In this document: one piece after another, positions 45,467-56,800 of the stretch | How positions within the stretch are numbered: the first letter of the stretch is position 1 | How the letters are laid out: every line of letters starts with the position of its first letter | Assembly (NCBI GenBank): GCA_009760855.2 | Contig: WPIO01000114.1 | Span: forward strand, 949,001-1,013,000 | Length of the DNA stretch: 64,000 nt | DNA from: Cristatella mucedo | Taxonomy: Eukaryota; Bryozoa; Phylactolaemata; Cristatellidae | Direction: 5' to 3' | Translations under genes and position numbers: made by a program | The notes under the pieces: model-generated | Databases searched by the model: none | What the model was told of the DNA's origin: nothing | Seen by the model: the letters and a program-made list of their open reading frames with translations, nothing else

Positions 45467-45762
45467 AGTTGATTCTTGGTGACTCAGTGTGCTACGTTGA
45501 TTTGGGTTGCTTTGATAATTCATCTCCTTTTAAAAATGCTGGTGGAGAGCTCCCCAAGTCACCGGCTGAAATAGGCACCACGTTCACACTTTTCACCAGA
45601 AATTCTAAAGCAGTCACTGGAGAGCAAATTTCTTATACAGACGCTAATACCATCACAGGGACAACGTTCAACGTCCAACTTCCCGTTAAGATGATTGTGC
45701 ATGGTTTCACTAGTGGAGTAGAGCGTTGGATTTCTCCAATGAAAGATGCTTTCCTGCAAAAG
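45467..45762 (+). CDS. Pancreatic-lipase-family gene, exon A (N-terminal part)
   Basis: Exon of a secreted triacylglycerol lipase/phospholipase A1-type enzyme. It follows an acceptor (CTGTTTTAG, ending 45466), starts in phase 1 and ends at AAG before GTACGC in phase 0. The 98 complete codons read GDSVCYVDLGCFDNSSPF, like the Cys-rich start of mature pancreatic lipases (VCY..LGCF). Then come TTFTLFTRNS and the beta-strand with the oxyanion-type motif MIVHGFTSGVERW. No signal peptide is in this exon, so an upstream exon is expected. Family members act outside the cell on lipid esters; which substrate is used here cannot be told. The frame stays open back to 45439 only, supporting the acceptor chosen. 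Confidence 0.9.
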
Positions 45763-45853
45763 GTACGCACGTCTAACGCTTTTTGTTAGCTGCAGCTCTG
45801 GTGAGTGGTGCATGAAGTTGTAAACTATTAACATACTTCGCCTATGTCAACAG

Positions 45854-46085
45854 CTCGACTGCAATGTAATTATTACAAATTGGACGAAGGGTGCAGTCAG
45901 ACCAAACTACTTCGCCGCCGCCGCAAACACTCGGCTGGTAGGAAGGCAGATAGCTATGCTATTACGACAACTGCTAAAGATTGGTTCCAGTTTAGAAAAC
46001 GTGCACATCGTTGGCATGAGTCTTGGTGCTCACGTAGCGGGATACGCAGGAAGTGAACTGTCGGGGCTAGTCGGAAGGATATCTG
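45854..46085 (+). CDS. Pancreatic-lipase-family gene, exon B (catalytic serine)
   Basis: Follows a 91-bp intron (45763-45853, GT...CAG) in phase 0 and ends in phase 1 before GTAAGT. It encodes LDCNVIITNWTKGA, the family's second conserved strand, then NTRLVGRQIAMLLRQL and the nucleophile elbow VHIVGMSLGAHVAGYAG. The catalytic serine codon is 46019-46021. The usual residue before it in pancreatic lipases is His or Tyr (GHSLG/GYSLG); here it is Met, which still satisfies GxSxG. The exon closes with GLVGRISG, which continues directly into GLDPAGP of exon C, 12.2 kb away. No stop or frameshift is present. Confidence 0.92.
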
Positions 46086-46089
46086 GTAA

Positions 46090-46695
46090 GTTGTTGGTTT
46101 AAAATGAACTTTCATGAGATTTCCTTTCGATTAGTCTAAGATACCAAGATTCAATTTTCCGAATTTTTCTTTCAGTGTTCTCAAAGGTTTGATGGTAACT
46201 CTGAGTTTTGTTTCGCTCATTACAAAAATGTAGCAATTAAAATTACTAAAATACTACCCCTATTTCCCTTTGCATATGCGTACTCAGATCAGGCATATCT
46301 TAAATAAATCTTATAAAAATTGAATCATTTTGAGAGCTACTTATCTTGTTGACTATTTTGAGAGAATACGTGTAATATTCTGTTATATTTAATACGCTGT
46401 CCTAAGCAATATGCTCATCGAGTTTCACTCGAAGGTTTTCCGAACACGAGCAGTAACACTGGGTTGAATCCAGACGCTTCTCATTGAGGCACCTCACTTG
46501 CCTGTTTCTCCGGTCATTGAGTAAATGTACAGCTTTGTGTTATATCAGTATCTCGATCACTATCGTCTGCAACAAGTGACTTACGGGTGCATGGTGATTT
46601 ACTTGTAGACAAAGGCACGTACTTAAACCTCTCCGCCTACCAACGTAACATCAGCTTGGTAGCATAGCTTAAGAAATCCCGAATTATACAAGTTT
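46090..46695. other. Intron sequence without identified repeats
   Basis: AT-rich, nothing recognised. Confidence 0.5.
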
Positions 46696-46699
46696 ACGG

Positions 46700-47060
46700 A
46701 ATATAATGTAATGCATCTTCGCTTGTGACTTCTCAATGCTACAAAGACCAGGCAGTTTTAGGCAAGATAGTTATCAAAAGGCCTCCGAAGGCCAAAGTCT
46801 CTTTCCGTATGCATTCGGTAGCCAATTGACGTCGTCTCATGCAAAAAAGAGAAAGTGAGAAGCATAGCTGAGTCAGGAAGGCAGTTGAGGTAGTGAGTAG
46901 CATTGAAGTAGCCACTCAGGCAGGCATAATGTACCCCCATAGGGCTGCAGGAGAACAAATGCGATTGAGTAAGAACTGGGGACACAATTTTGCTGTCTAG
47001 GACCAGCAGAGAAAATGTTTCTTTACCTAATGGCCTTTAAGCTTAGGAATGTGATAACTA
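46700..47060 (-). mobile_element. L2-B 3' end
   Basis: Minus strand: short (TAATG) tail remnant, TCTTCGCTTGTGACTTCTCA, the family C-terminal peptide (YFNATHYLNCLPDSAML, TSIGYRMHTE) and upstream sequence to AGGAATGTGATAACTAATG. Confidence 0.85.
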
Positions 47061-47119
47061 ATGTATTGTATTAAAACAACCGGGTGGCACCTTGCACATA
47101 GTACAGCAAAGTATGAAGG

Positions 47120-47640
47120 AGGGAAGCATTGTCACATACTTTTACATCCTTTCATTCTTTGGCTCCAGCCAATCAATCAGACCTACTTCCCGACCAAGCT
47201 AAACATCGTACCACTCGCTTTTCGGAATCTAACAGTTTACCTATACCTCGTACAAACCACAAATGTTCCGGAGACCCTTCTCTTGGTTTGTATGCTCCCA
47301 AAGCTTGGAACTCACTTCCGACTGGCGTCACTTTTCCCCCTGACTTGATGACATTTAAAAAGACCTACGACTCATCTTTTTATCACAGCATTTAGTGGAT
47401 CCCTGTGGTTCGTCCTTTATGTGCTTATGGGTGCTGACACTGTTGCATGCTACCACTAACAACACTTGCATGCTAACCTAGTGCATGTCACCCCTAAACA
47501 TGTTATTCTTGTTGTTTATCAAGCTCGATACCACTCACCATTCGATCGTGTTTCCTTTGCAGCAAATGAAAAGCACTTACAAACAGATTGAGCTCTCCGA
47601 AGGCACTTTATCAAGTGTATCATTATTATTTTTTTGTATA
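47120..47640 (+). mobile_element. L2-A 3' end
   Basis: Plus strand C-terminal domain (47129-47395, SLAPANQSDLLPDQAKHRTT, then PKAWNSLPTGVTF), 3' UTR, weakened hairpin (AGATTGAGCTCTCCGAAGG) and a short AT tail. Confidence 0.85.
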
Positions 47641-48879
47641 GGTATTGCTAGGAGATCGAAGAATTAGGTTATATCGCTACAGGGTTCCTCCAACCTCACA
47701 ACGGTACTGCGGCTAGTTATGTGAAGTGTGAGCTAAAGCCCGGGCGAGTATTCTGCTCCATTGCTTGCATGGACGACTCCACGTTGCTGACAAGTCATTT
47801 CTAATTCCCAGTGCTTGATACCATTTTCACTGCAAGTAATTAGCATGGCTGAACTAAAAAACAGGAAACTGAGCTTAGGTGGGACGACCTTTCAGTTATT
47901 TAACATTAGTTGAGCCTATTTAAAGACCCTCTCGCAGCGAATGTAATTGGAAAATGCAGAGCTGAGGAGAGCTATCTACCATTCGCCAGTGAGCCATGTT
48001 CCATTGGTTGAGCTATCGAAGACTGCAGTGATTTAGGTGCCAATCAACGGGAATCTAAACCAATGGTTCAAATCTTCAATCGCATTATCGAGCTGAATTC
48101 CCGATATGACAAATTGCCTACAGTTTACCGTAGGCATTCAACTAGCTATGTTTACTGAATCAAACTATAAAAAGTCTACATAGAAGATCATGTCTAGTAG
48201 TCCATCGAAAGGCATTCGAGGGTCAGTGCACGTCGCACACATATATCCTAGCACAGGCCATGTCTGGCTTATGTAAATACAAGGCGCATTCTCAGATGCA
48301 CAATCGCTAAGCTAACGAAACTTTAATAAAACTCACCGTTAATTGCTTCCATATTTGCTCCGTACCTAGTAATCCATGCGGCGATCTACTAGATCAATAC
48401 TCTAATCTCCTTGTCAGCAAAATAGATGAGATCAGAGCCATTCAATAAGATAGCCGAATCTCAACTGGACTCATCTTCCCTGTTAACTTCCCGTCATAGC
48501 CCCCCACCCTAGAGCCCTAGCCTTGCAATCATGTCATTCGTATTCAAGCCTGCTACTAATGTCCTCATCCTGATATTTATCTCCCTGTCGAAGATGAAAA
48601 ATAGCCGGCTGGCCTCAATTTCCACTATCCACTATGTGCTATGCACCTGCATACCCTTTGCTGCCATGCATAAGGTACATATGAACATGTCCTTAGCCAT
48701 TGGACTTACAACTGAGTCATTAAAAAGAGCTATTCTCAGGCTACTCTTTAAAAGTTGTGGCAGACTAATTGAACTCTAGCCACGAGACTTTTAACGTAGC
48801 CGGCAAGCAGCAGTCTGATTTAAAAGGTGGTCGCTCCCGGGACTCAGTGATTTCACAGGACTCTATTCAAAAATATTTA
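47641..48879. other. Intron sequence, unassigned
   Basis: The plus frame 48531-48779 is not recognised. No repeat noticed. Confidence 0.4.
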
Positions 48880-49090
48880 TTTAAGTCTAATCCCGCCATT
48901 TCTTTCGCATGCTTTTTCAGCAGCATTGGATACTATTCATCTCAAAATCCTTCTTGAGTGCCTTTAAGCTCGGCAGGGAATTACTTGCACCGCACTTCAA
49001 CTGTATTGGAAATATCTTATTGGTAGAAAGTAGAGAATTAATTTCGACGGTCAACGGTCGTCCGAGGAACCGTATATATTGTGAGATGCT
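48880..49090 (+). mobile_element. L2-A RT remnant
   Basis: Contains decayed FDTIDHQILL (TTGGATACTATTCATCTCAA), GIT.TALQ and FDGQRSSEEP-like sequence. 3' end absent. Confidence 0.65.
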
Positions 49091-49669
49091 ATGTTGCCGT
49101 GAAGCAGTTAGCTTGTCAATGGTCAAGAAAACTACGGTTTTTGATAAACACAGCCAACAGCAGAATATGGATTGTAGCAAATGTGGATTAGGTCTAAGCA
49201 ACAAGCATATTCAATATATAGTAGTAGTAGATTCTCTTTACTGGGTAAGCAAGCTATCATGTATAACAATAATAATAATAATAATACAGGCGATAAAGTG
49301 CCCTCAGAGAACTCAATCTCTTTCCAGGAACTTTGCATTAGCTACGAAGAGAAACGCGGTTAAATGGTGAGTAATGTCATGCTTGGTAAACAACACGAAT
49401 AGCAGGGTTAGAATTGACATGCACAGGGTCAGCAAGCAAGGTTATTGGCAGCATGGACTGTGTCATCACGCATTAGCAAATAAAGGAGGAATCAAATTGA
49501 CACACTAAATGCAGCCCTACCTGAGTGCATTTTAAATTTCTTTTTAAATATGATCAAGTCAAGGGATGCTGTGATGCAAGTCCGGAGTGAGTTCCGGGCT
49601 TTAGGAGTATTAGAACTAAATGCACGGACTACAAAGGATTTGAGGTTTGTACGAGGTATTGGTAAACTG

Positions 49670-49671
<2 letters not shown>

Positions 49672-49703
<32 letters not shown>

Positions 49704-49870
49704 CATATATTTATACATATATAAAATTCATTTATATAGCGCCCCAAGAGAACCTAATCTCTATTCAGGCGCTTCACATATGCCTCGGGGCTCGAGCCCA
49801 CGGCCTCAGTCAAACCTTGGTCGGGGCGAGCATTTTTACTGCTAGATCAAACCAGCTCGCAGTTTCCTAA
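49672..49870 (-). mobile_element. SINE-B with (AT)n tail, nested in L2-A
   Basis: (AT)n-rich tail at 49672-49720, then TATAGCGCCCCAAGAGAACC hairpin, B-box-like GGGCTCGAGCCC and the A-box region. L2-A flanks read ...GTAAACTGT before and GCAGTTTCCTAAAAGCGGG after. Confidence 0.85.
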
Positions 49871-50632
49871 AAGCGGGTGCTAAGATTCTTTGCCAGGTGG
49901 CGGAGTAGATCTGAGAGATAGGCTATGGATTAAGAATAAAGTGACCTAAATGTGAGCGACAAAACCTTTAAGTCAATTCCTTGCTTGACAGATAGCCACT
50001 GCAGGTCGGCGAAAAGTGGTGTGATGTGTTTTCACCAGTTGTAAGCACCTTATTGCACATGCTGGTAGGCCAGCAAGCAGTGATTTAGAGAAGTCAAGAG
50101 GGGATGTCACGAATGCATGGACCAACTTAGATGTGGTATCCTTATCTAAACGATCCCGAATTTTAGCAATGTTAAGTAGCTGAATGTAGGCAGATTTGAC
50201 TTTGGAGCTGATGCAGTCGTCTAACAAGAGGTTACTTTGGAATATGATATTTATATTTTGAGCTGATTCAACAGGAAATACGCTGGCAGAGCCATTTTTG
50301 AGTGTCAGCCTTTCCAATTTCTGAATCACACTGGGTTGGCCCATAACTAGTAAGTTAGTCTTATCATCGTTTAATTTAAGAAAATTTGCTGTCATCCAAG
50401 TGCTGATGTCATCAATACCTGTAGCAAGCGAGTTAAAAGAATTCGAGGTGCTCGAAATTTGCGAGGAGTCAAAGCAAATATGCAACTGAGTGGCCTCCGC
50501 AAAGAAGTAAAATTCTAAATTGACGTTAGCAATCTAGTCGGCAAGAGGGAGAGTAGGATCCGTGAAAAGAACCAGACCTAGCTAGGAGCCCTGAAGTGCC
50601 CCATATTTCAAAGGTACCTCAGATGATCTTTG

Positions 50633-50833
50633 TCAATTCACGTCAATACTCTGGAGTCTCTCACTGAGATAGGACCTGAACAATTGCAGAGCAGTGCCAG
50701 TTACTCCCAAATGAGATGAGAGGTGCTCTAGAAGAATTCGTTGATCAATCTTATTGAAAGCTGCCAAAAGATTGAGTGAAACAAGCAGAGATACTCTGCC
50801 CATGTCTGCATTCCTAAGTATGTCATTGTACAC
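50633..50833 (-). pseudogene. L2-A RT palm fragment
   Basis: MYNDILRNADMGRVSLLVSL, then AAFNKIDQRILLEHLSSHLG and FRSYLSERLQSIDVN. The aspartate of AFDxID is changed to Asn (AFNKID), which removes a catalytic metal ligand of the RT; the frame also ends early. Confidence 0.8.
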
Positions 50834-51308
50834 TCTAAGTAACGCTGATTCTGTGGAATGATTAGCTCTAAAGCCAGACTGGAACTTGCTAGCAAGGTTT
50901 GAAGTTTCAATATATAAGTTCAGCTAGTCAGCCATGACATGTTCCAGTGTCTTTGAAAGGAACGGTAGATGGAAGACTGGGCGGTAGTTTCTCAAGTTTC
51001 CATGGTCTAGTGTAGCTTTCTTTAGAACTAGCCTGACCATATCTCTTTTGAAATTTGCCGGGACATTACCTGAGGCTTATGTCATATTGATGATGTTATT
51101 TATTTGCGGCAGCAGCCGATAAATTCAACGTAGGATCATCACTATGGAAATAGCGCCCAAAGGACGTGTTTTCCGCTTCGATTGGGATTTGAACTTCAGG
51201 ACGAGATCACTAGTGAAATGCTTAAATGTCGACATTGAGGTGCAGTAAGGAATCGAGGGACAGCATGCTAAGTGGTATGCCGCCGTCGCATGGATGGACT
51301 CCCTGATA

Positions 51309-51583
51309 TTTTATAATGTAATGTAATGTTTCTCCGTCAGTAACTCCACAAAGTCATAAAGACCATGTGGGTGTTACGCAGGAGAGATTTGTATAGCGAA
51401 CTCACAGCCTAAGCGGCTTTCGGAACGCATTCGGTAGCCAACAGACTTCGTCTCATGCAACACAGAGAAAGTGGGAAGCATAGCAGAGTCAGGAGGGCAG
51501 TTGAGGTAGTGAGTAGCATAGAAGTAGCAGTTCAGGACCGCTGAAAAAGATGTGCCATAGTCGGCAGTTGGAGAGTGGTTGTT
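51309..51583 (-). mobile_element. L2-B 3' fragment nested in L2-A
   Basis: (TAATG)n tail at about 51317-51331, TCTCCGTCAGTAACTCCAC, to GGCAGTTGGAGAGTGGTTG. The L2-A endonuclease/RT linker continues on both sides (CCCTGAT before, TATCTTCTGTATAAAGAATC after). Confidence 0.9.
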
Positions 51584-52285
51584 GTATCTTCTGTATAAAG
51601 AATCAAGAGAAGCAATCGGCTAGATCACCACAAGGATGATCACGTCAGGAGTTAATCTGAGAGTGGTGGTGGAGATGATTGGTTATCGACTTCAGCATTT
51701 TTGGATTGTGGATATGTGATTCAATAAGGTTTTTAGAGAAGTTTAGACTCGGCCTTTGCTAGGATTGATTGGTACCACCTACATTAGTCCCCGTAGGCCT
51801 GTCAATGGACAGTCACTCCTATACTTTTTACGCTTTTTCAAACTTTCGCTTAGTCGACCTAGCTAATTTAATGGCTGCAGTAAACCATCGAACGTCCGGG
51901 CAAGGGCGCACAATGTGCTTAGTCGGAGGTGCAAATTCTTGAGAGCGTCAGCAAGTGTCGCGTTGTAGCTGTCTACCAACGATGACAGATCGGAAGGAGA
52001 CTTAGCAGCCGAGGCGATGAAGATATTCCTGCATGGAAAGCTTCGATGTCAAGGGCCTTGAGGTTTCGCGGGTCACAGGTGATTTCAGAGGAGGCGGAGG
52101 AAGAGGGCGCACACTGTCGATTTAACGAGATTTCCATGTTTCCAAATGAGCAGCATTGTTAATAATTGACGATGAAAAAGACTTTCACGTTTGCATGGGA
52201 AAATTAGGTCGAGTCGGTGACCCTTGATGTGAGTAGGTCAGTGTACATGAGCCACAAGAGAGAATGAGTCAGTCAATGCATGAAG

Positions 52286-52720
52286 TTAAGAGCTGAAGGT
52301 GTCAGATAAGTTATAAAAGTGAATGTTGAAATCACCCGTAGTGAGATGGGATCGATTTCTTGCACGACGAATCGAAATGAGATCGAAGAATCCCGAGATA
52401 AAGGAGGATTTGGTACCTGGAGGGTGAGAGACTACTTCCACAATCGATAGCTCGTTGTCGGGTGAGACCGAGACAATCGATTCTAGAGACTGCTTCGAGG
52501 ATACTGCACATGACTTGAAGTTGATTTGCGAGCTCAAGATAACAGCAATTACACCTCCAGTTTCAATTGATGTAGGGGTGTGAAAGAATAAGAAACCGGT
52601 CGAGGTATCACCTTCAATTGTCGGGCGGTTTACCAATTTTAACCAAGTTTCAGTTAAGGCGAACAGGTTGAGACAATTTTCAGAATTGAGTTCGCTTGTT
52701 AAAAGTGGTATATCACACAT
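52286..52720 (-). pseudogene. L2-A APE-type endonuclease, N-terminal part (144 codons)
   Basis: Only copy in the window that keeps the N-terminal endonuclease motif LFALTETWLK (residues about 19-28), whose glutamate binds the catalytic metal in this family. It is followed by GGVIAVILSSQINFK, VSHPPGTKSSFISGF and TTGDFNIHFYN near the C-terminal end. The frame ends soon after; the SDH part lies further on in other frames. Together with 25584-26453 it covers the whole domain. Confidence 0.85.
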
Positions 52721-53000
52721 TGAGCGAGCTTTCCAATGGAAAACGTTAAGTCGGGCCTATGGAGTTATAAAAGTCCGGGTCACCACTAAGTTAGTGCGAT
52801 TCACAGTGAAGCTTGTGGGGAATCCTGCTGACCGGTTTGAGACAAAGCTGGTCTACCGAAAGCGTTGTTACTCAGCTCGCAGTTTCAGCTCAATGAGGGG
52901 TGCCTGATCTGGCAGTTCCGGTGACCGTGGCCGCTACAGTAATGCATACAATCTTAATATCAGTAGCTTGTCTAAAGGAGCGCTCTCTAATCAGCCGTAG

Positions 53001-53199
53001 TTTCGGCCTCAGAAGAAGGAAATCGGCTTAGGTAAACGTGCGATCTATCTAATTTGCAGCAATCTGCTGCTTGAACACTGCTTCCTCAGTCAATATGTGC
53101 TGCATTGCAGGTCGCTGTAAGATCTAGCCATAAAGTTTAGGCACACTAGATAATAGGCGGATTCATTAAACGCAAACTAATAAGTAAACCAGAGATCTG
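53001..53199. other. Possible 5' flank of the L2-A copy
   Basis: No coding signal; may be L2-A 5' UTR or genomic flank. Confidence 0.3.
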
Positions 53200-54380
53200 T
53201 ACTTCAACTCTCCCTCGTGCTGATGTGAATGCCATGCACAATATAGGCTTCCACTTCTATGCAGATGACACTCAGTTGTACCTTTGCTTTGATCCCTCCC
53301 AGCCTTCGAGCATCTCAAATTCGCTCAACTCACTTGCAGCATGTATTGACCACATCCGCAAATGGATGGCAGCAAATTTTCTAACGCTAAACAATGATTT
53401 TACTAGTTATGGGCAAACCCCGTGTGAATCAGGAAATGGGGAAGGCTGATGCTCTAAATTGGCTCTGCCAGCATATCTCTTGTTGAATCAGCTCGAAATC
53501 CAGGTGTAACGCTCTAAAGTGACCTCTCGTTAGACGACCACATCAGCACCACAGTCAAGTCTGCCTACTTTCAGCTACATGAAATTGCTGAAATTCGGGC
53601 TCGTTTAGATAAGGATACCACGCTTAAGTTGGTCTATGCATTCGTGACATCCCGTCTTGACTTCTGTAAATCACTGCTTGCTGGCCTACCAGCATGAGCA
53701 ATCAGGCGATTGGAGCAGGTGCACAACTTCGCAGCTAGGTTTGTCTGTCGTGAGCATCGCAGTTGCCACATCACACCATTTCTCGCCAACCTTAACTTTC
53801 TACCAGTCAAGCAACGGATTAATTTCAAGGTTTTGTTGCTCACTTCTAGATCACTTCATTCTTTGGCTTCAGCCTATCACTCAGATCTACTCCCCAGCAG
53901 GCAAAGCTTCGTACCACCCGCTTTTCGGAATCCAAAAGCCTAAAAATACCTCGAACAAACCTCAAATCCTTTGGAGATCGTGCATTTAGTTCGTATGCTC
54001 CCGGAGGCTGGAACTCCACCCCGACCTGTTTCAGAGCGTCCCCTGACCTGACGGCCTATTCGGGACAGCATTTAGTGGGTCCCTGTAATTCTTCATTCAC
54101 GAGCTTATGCCTGTTGACACTGTGCATGCTGCCACTAACCAAGTTTGCATGCTGACCCTTTGCATGTCACCCCTAACCATGTTATTCATTTTGCTTGTTT
54201 ATCCATCATGATATTACTCACCATTCAATTGCATTTACCTTTGCGGCATATGTGAAGCGCCTGGAGAGAGATTAAGTTCTCTAAGGGCGCTTTATCTAGA
54301 GCATCAATATTAATATCATCATTATTATTATTGAGTTCGCCGAGGGCACTTTATCTAGTGCATTACTATCAGTGTTATTG
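53200..54380 (+). mobile_element. L2-A LINE copy with duplicated tail
   Basis: Starts just before [20 protein letters not shown] (53246-53310) and runs to the 3' hairpin at about 54256-54292. The last part of the hairpin and GCACTTTATCTAGTGCATTA occurs a second time at 54334-54370 after the (ATT)n. Confidence 0.88.
53225..53449 (+). pseudogene. L2-A RT catalytic segment
   Basis: [20 protein letters not shown], then ISNSLNSLAACIDHIRKWMA. YADD is intact at about residues 10-13, but the element is truncated immediately upstream of it and frameshifted after LNNDFTSY. Confidence 0.85.
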
Positions 54381-54519
54381 AATCTCCCGTGTGATCTAGG
54401 CTTTCTCATTCCTCTCAGATTGCATAGCTCACATACTACGTTACTCCGCCATCCGTTTCAGCAAGTCAAACTGTTAATTTCCTTTGATAAATATATTGCT
54501 GACACCCAGATACAGACAG

Positions 54520-54852
54520 CAGTAAACTTTAGTCGAGTCGAATACATTTAAATAACTTCCTCTGTTCAGGTAAACTATGTGCGAAATTAAATAGTTTAAA
54601 ATTCCAAATCGGCTCAGCCAGCAAATTTCTCGTAGCATGTACATGTAAACTAAGTCTCTTCTCTCAAAGAGAAGACATCGCATTTAGCGAATTTTTCAGA
54701 TACAGTCTGGCCTCACTATAACTGAAACTATTTAAAGTTGCAAACATTAGGGTCTTTTTAGAAAGTTTCACTCTGTCAAAGTGTGTCCATGCATTTGTGA
54801 CCTCAAGCCACGAATATTGTAACACAGTGCTTTCAGGCCTATCAACATTAGC
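54520..54852 (+). mobile_element. L2-A remnant, thumb region
   Basis: Decayed AAATCGGCTCAGCCAGCAAA... to GTGACCTCAAGCCACGAATA and CAGGCCTATCAACATTAGCG. It breaks off where another L2-A starts earlier in the element. Confidence 0.65.
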
Positions 54853-56040
54853 GAACGAATCTCGGGTGTTGGTCCGGTACTTTTCACTGTTCATATTCTC
54901 CGTCATGCCGATATGATTGTCAAGCACTATATAGGCTTTCACTTCAGTGTGGATGATACTCAGTTCTGCCGTCGCCTTAACTCTTCGCAGCCCCCAGCAA
55001 ATACAATTCACTCAACTTCCTCGCAGCACGATTGAAGACCTCGGCATATGGTTGACAACACATTTTCTAAAATTAAATGATAAAAAGTAGCACTAGTAAT
55101 TATTGGAAAACCAATAACGATTCAGAAACTGGAAAGATAACGAAAAACATCTGCTCTGCCAGCACATCTATAGTTGAATGCGGACAAAACCTAGGTTTCC
55201 TATTCCAAATTCAACTATCAACACATTACCACATCAGCTCTAAAGTCGACCCTACCTAATTTTATCTACATAAAATTGCTTAAATGGTGGTAAGTTTACA
55301 CTGGAATACCGCTTGTAAATTGGTGACGTCTTTTCTCGCCTTCTCTAGCACACTGCTTTCTAGTCTATGGGGCTGTGGGATCAGATAATTGAAGCTGAAG
55401 CTGTGGCAATACTCTGAAAACACCGACTTGTCTGGCGTAAGCTTTGAAGTTGTTACATCCCGCCACTTCTAGCTGACCGGAACTGGTTCTCAGTCAACTA
55501 ATGCATCATTTTCATGGTTTTGTCATTCTATTTTAATTACCTTTGTTTCACTTCCCAAGACCAACTATCTACCGTACTTATCTGTCTACCGTATCTACCG
55601 CACCACTTGGCTAAATATCGGACCACCAGCTTTTGGCAACATAATGGCTTTCAAGTACCTCAAACAATTTTTGGATCCTTTTGAGACCGTGTCTTTGGTT
55701 CGTATGCTGGCAAAGCCTGAAATTCACTTTTGATCGGCGTCACGATATCCCCTGAATTGACCGCCTTTACTAAGAAAACGCATCAATATATCACAGTTTG
55801 TAGTGGGTCCATGTGATTTGTCCTCAGTATGCTTATTAGTGCTGACACTGTGCACACTGCCACTTGTCATGGTAGCATGGTGACCCTATGAACGTCCCCT
55901 CTAACCATGTTTTGCTTGCTGTCATTAAGTCTGCTAACACTATCCCATAGATAATACTGTGCAGCACATATTCAGTGCCTATATGATGATCAGGCTCTCT
56001 GAGTGCCCTATACAAATATGTATATTTATTATTTTTATTA
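54853..56040 (+). mobile_element. L2-A LINE copy, decayed, RT to tail
   Basis: From CGGGTGTTGGTCCGGTACTT (VLGPVLF) through GGATGATACTCAG (DDTQ), C-terminal domain and 3' UTR (GCTGACACTGTGCACACTGC) to CTCTGAGTGCCCTATAC and an ATT-rich tail at 56030-56040. Confidence 0.75.
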
Positions 56041-56235
56041 GCAAGTGGTTACAGGTGGTGCAAACATAGCAACTAGACATTTCTGTCGTTATCATCGCAG
56101 TAGCAAATTCAGACATGTATTGGGAACCCGCACTAGCTGCTATCAACCAACCTACCGACTTAAATTTTTTGTCATTCAGTTTTAGGTCCAACTGTTCTCT
56201 GGCTCCAGCCTACTTACTTATTTTCGTCCCAACTA
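56041..56235 (+). mobile_element. L2-A remnant, 5' piece (split by SINE-A)
   Basis: TTACAGGTGGTGCAAAC through the C-terminal domain to CTGGCTCCAGCC. Continues at 56426. Confidence 0.65.
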
Positions 56236-56239
56236 GGCT

Positions 56240-56425
56240 GTATATAAATATATATGGGTCTTAGCCCAAAAGATAGGGTTCGATCTCTTCACGATCTGGG
56301 TCACGGGTACGAGCCGTGCAGTGGCAATCCTTTATTGTCATATGCAAGCTGTGGTCGTAGCCGAGGAAGGCTCTTCAGCTGCTGCTTCGTAAATGATGTG
56401 GTTAAACCAGCTTAAACCTCTATTT
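56240..56425 (+). mobile_element. SINE-A, decayed, nested in L2-A
   Basis: GTCACGGGTACGAGCCGTG (B-box region), CCTTTATTGTCATATGCAAG and GATGTGGTTAAACCAGCTTA mark the SINE-A body and end. Confidence 0.65.
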
Positions 56426-56800
56426 CGGTATTGCACCACCAACTCTTTTGTCTCAAAAGGTTTTGCTTCGACTTGAACCATAATACAACCCATATGCCTT
56501 TATTTAGGATGCTCTCAAAGTCTGGTACTGACTACTGACTGCCATTAAGAACATATCCTGTTCGGACACAATTTAAAAAGAGCCTAAGAATGCACCTGCT
56601 TATTTTCAAATACACCTATACCTTGCAGCTTGTCTTGTATGCTCTCACCTGTGCTGACGCTGTGCATGTTCCCTCTAACACATAATATGCATGCGACGCT
56701 GTGCATCTGACCCCTGACCACATGCTCATGCTTTAATGCAGGATTATTTTAAGTGTCTATTATGAGATTGAGTTATCTGGGGGTTACGTTAAATTATAAT
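56426..56800 (+). mobile_element. L2-A remnant, 3' piece
   Basis: TTGCACCACCAACTCTTTTG, AACATATCCTGTTCGGACAC, then 3' UTR remnants and a short AGATTGAGTTATCTGGGGG hairpin relic. Confidence 0.65.

Larger units (their letters stand above)
49267..53000 (-). mobile_element. L2-A LINE copy, most complete, with two nested insertions
   Basis: Minus strand, from the (AAT)n tail at 49267-49286 through hairpin, 3' UTR, C-terminal domain, thumb (49973-50485), RT palm (50633-50910), linker and endonuclease up to its start (ALTETWL, about 52640-52660) and some upstream sequence near 52760-53000. Interrupted by SINE-B (49672-49870) and an L2-B fragment (51309-51583). Many frame breaks. The 5' boundary is uncertain. 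Confidence 0.88.

Noticed and set aside
45844-46056. Alternative plus frame beginning MSTARLQCNYYKLDEG
   Set aside because: Out-of-frame shadow of lipase exon B, which reads as a conserved lipase segment in the correct frame.
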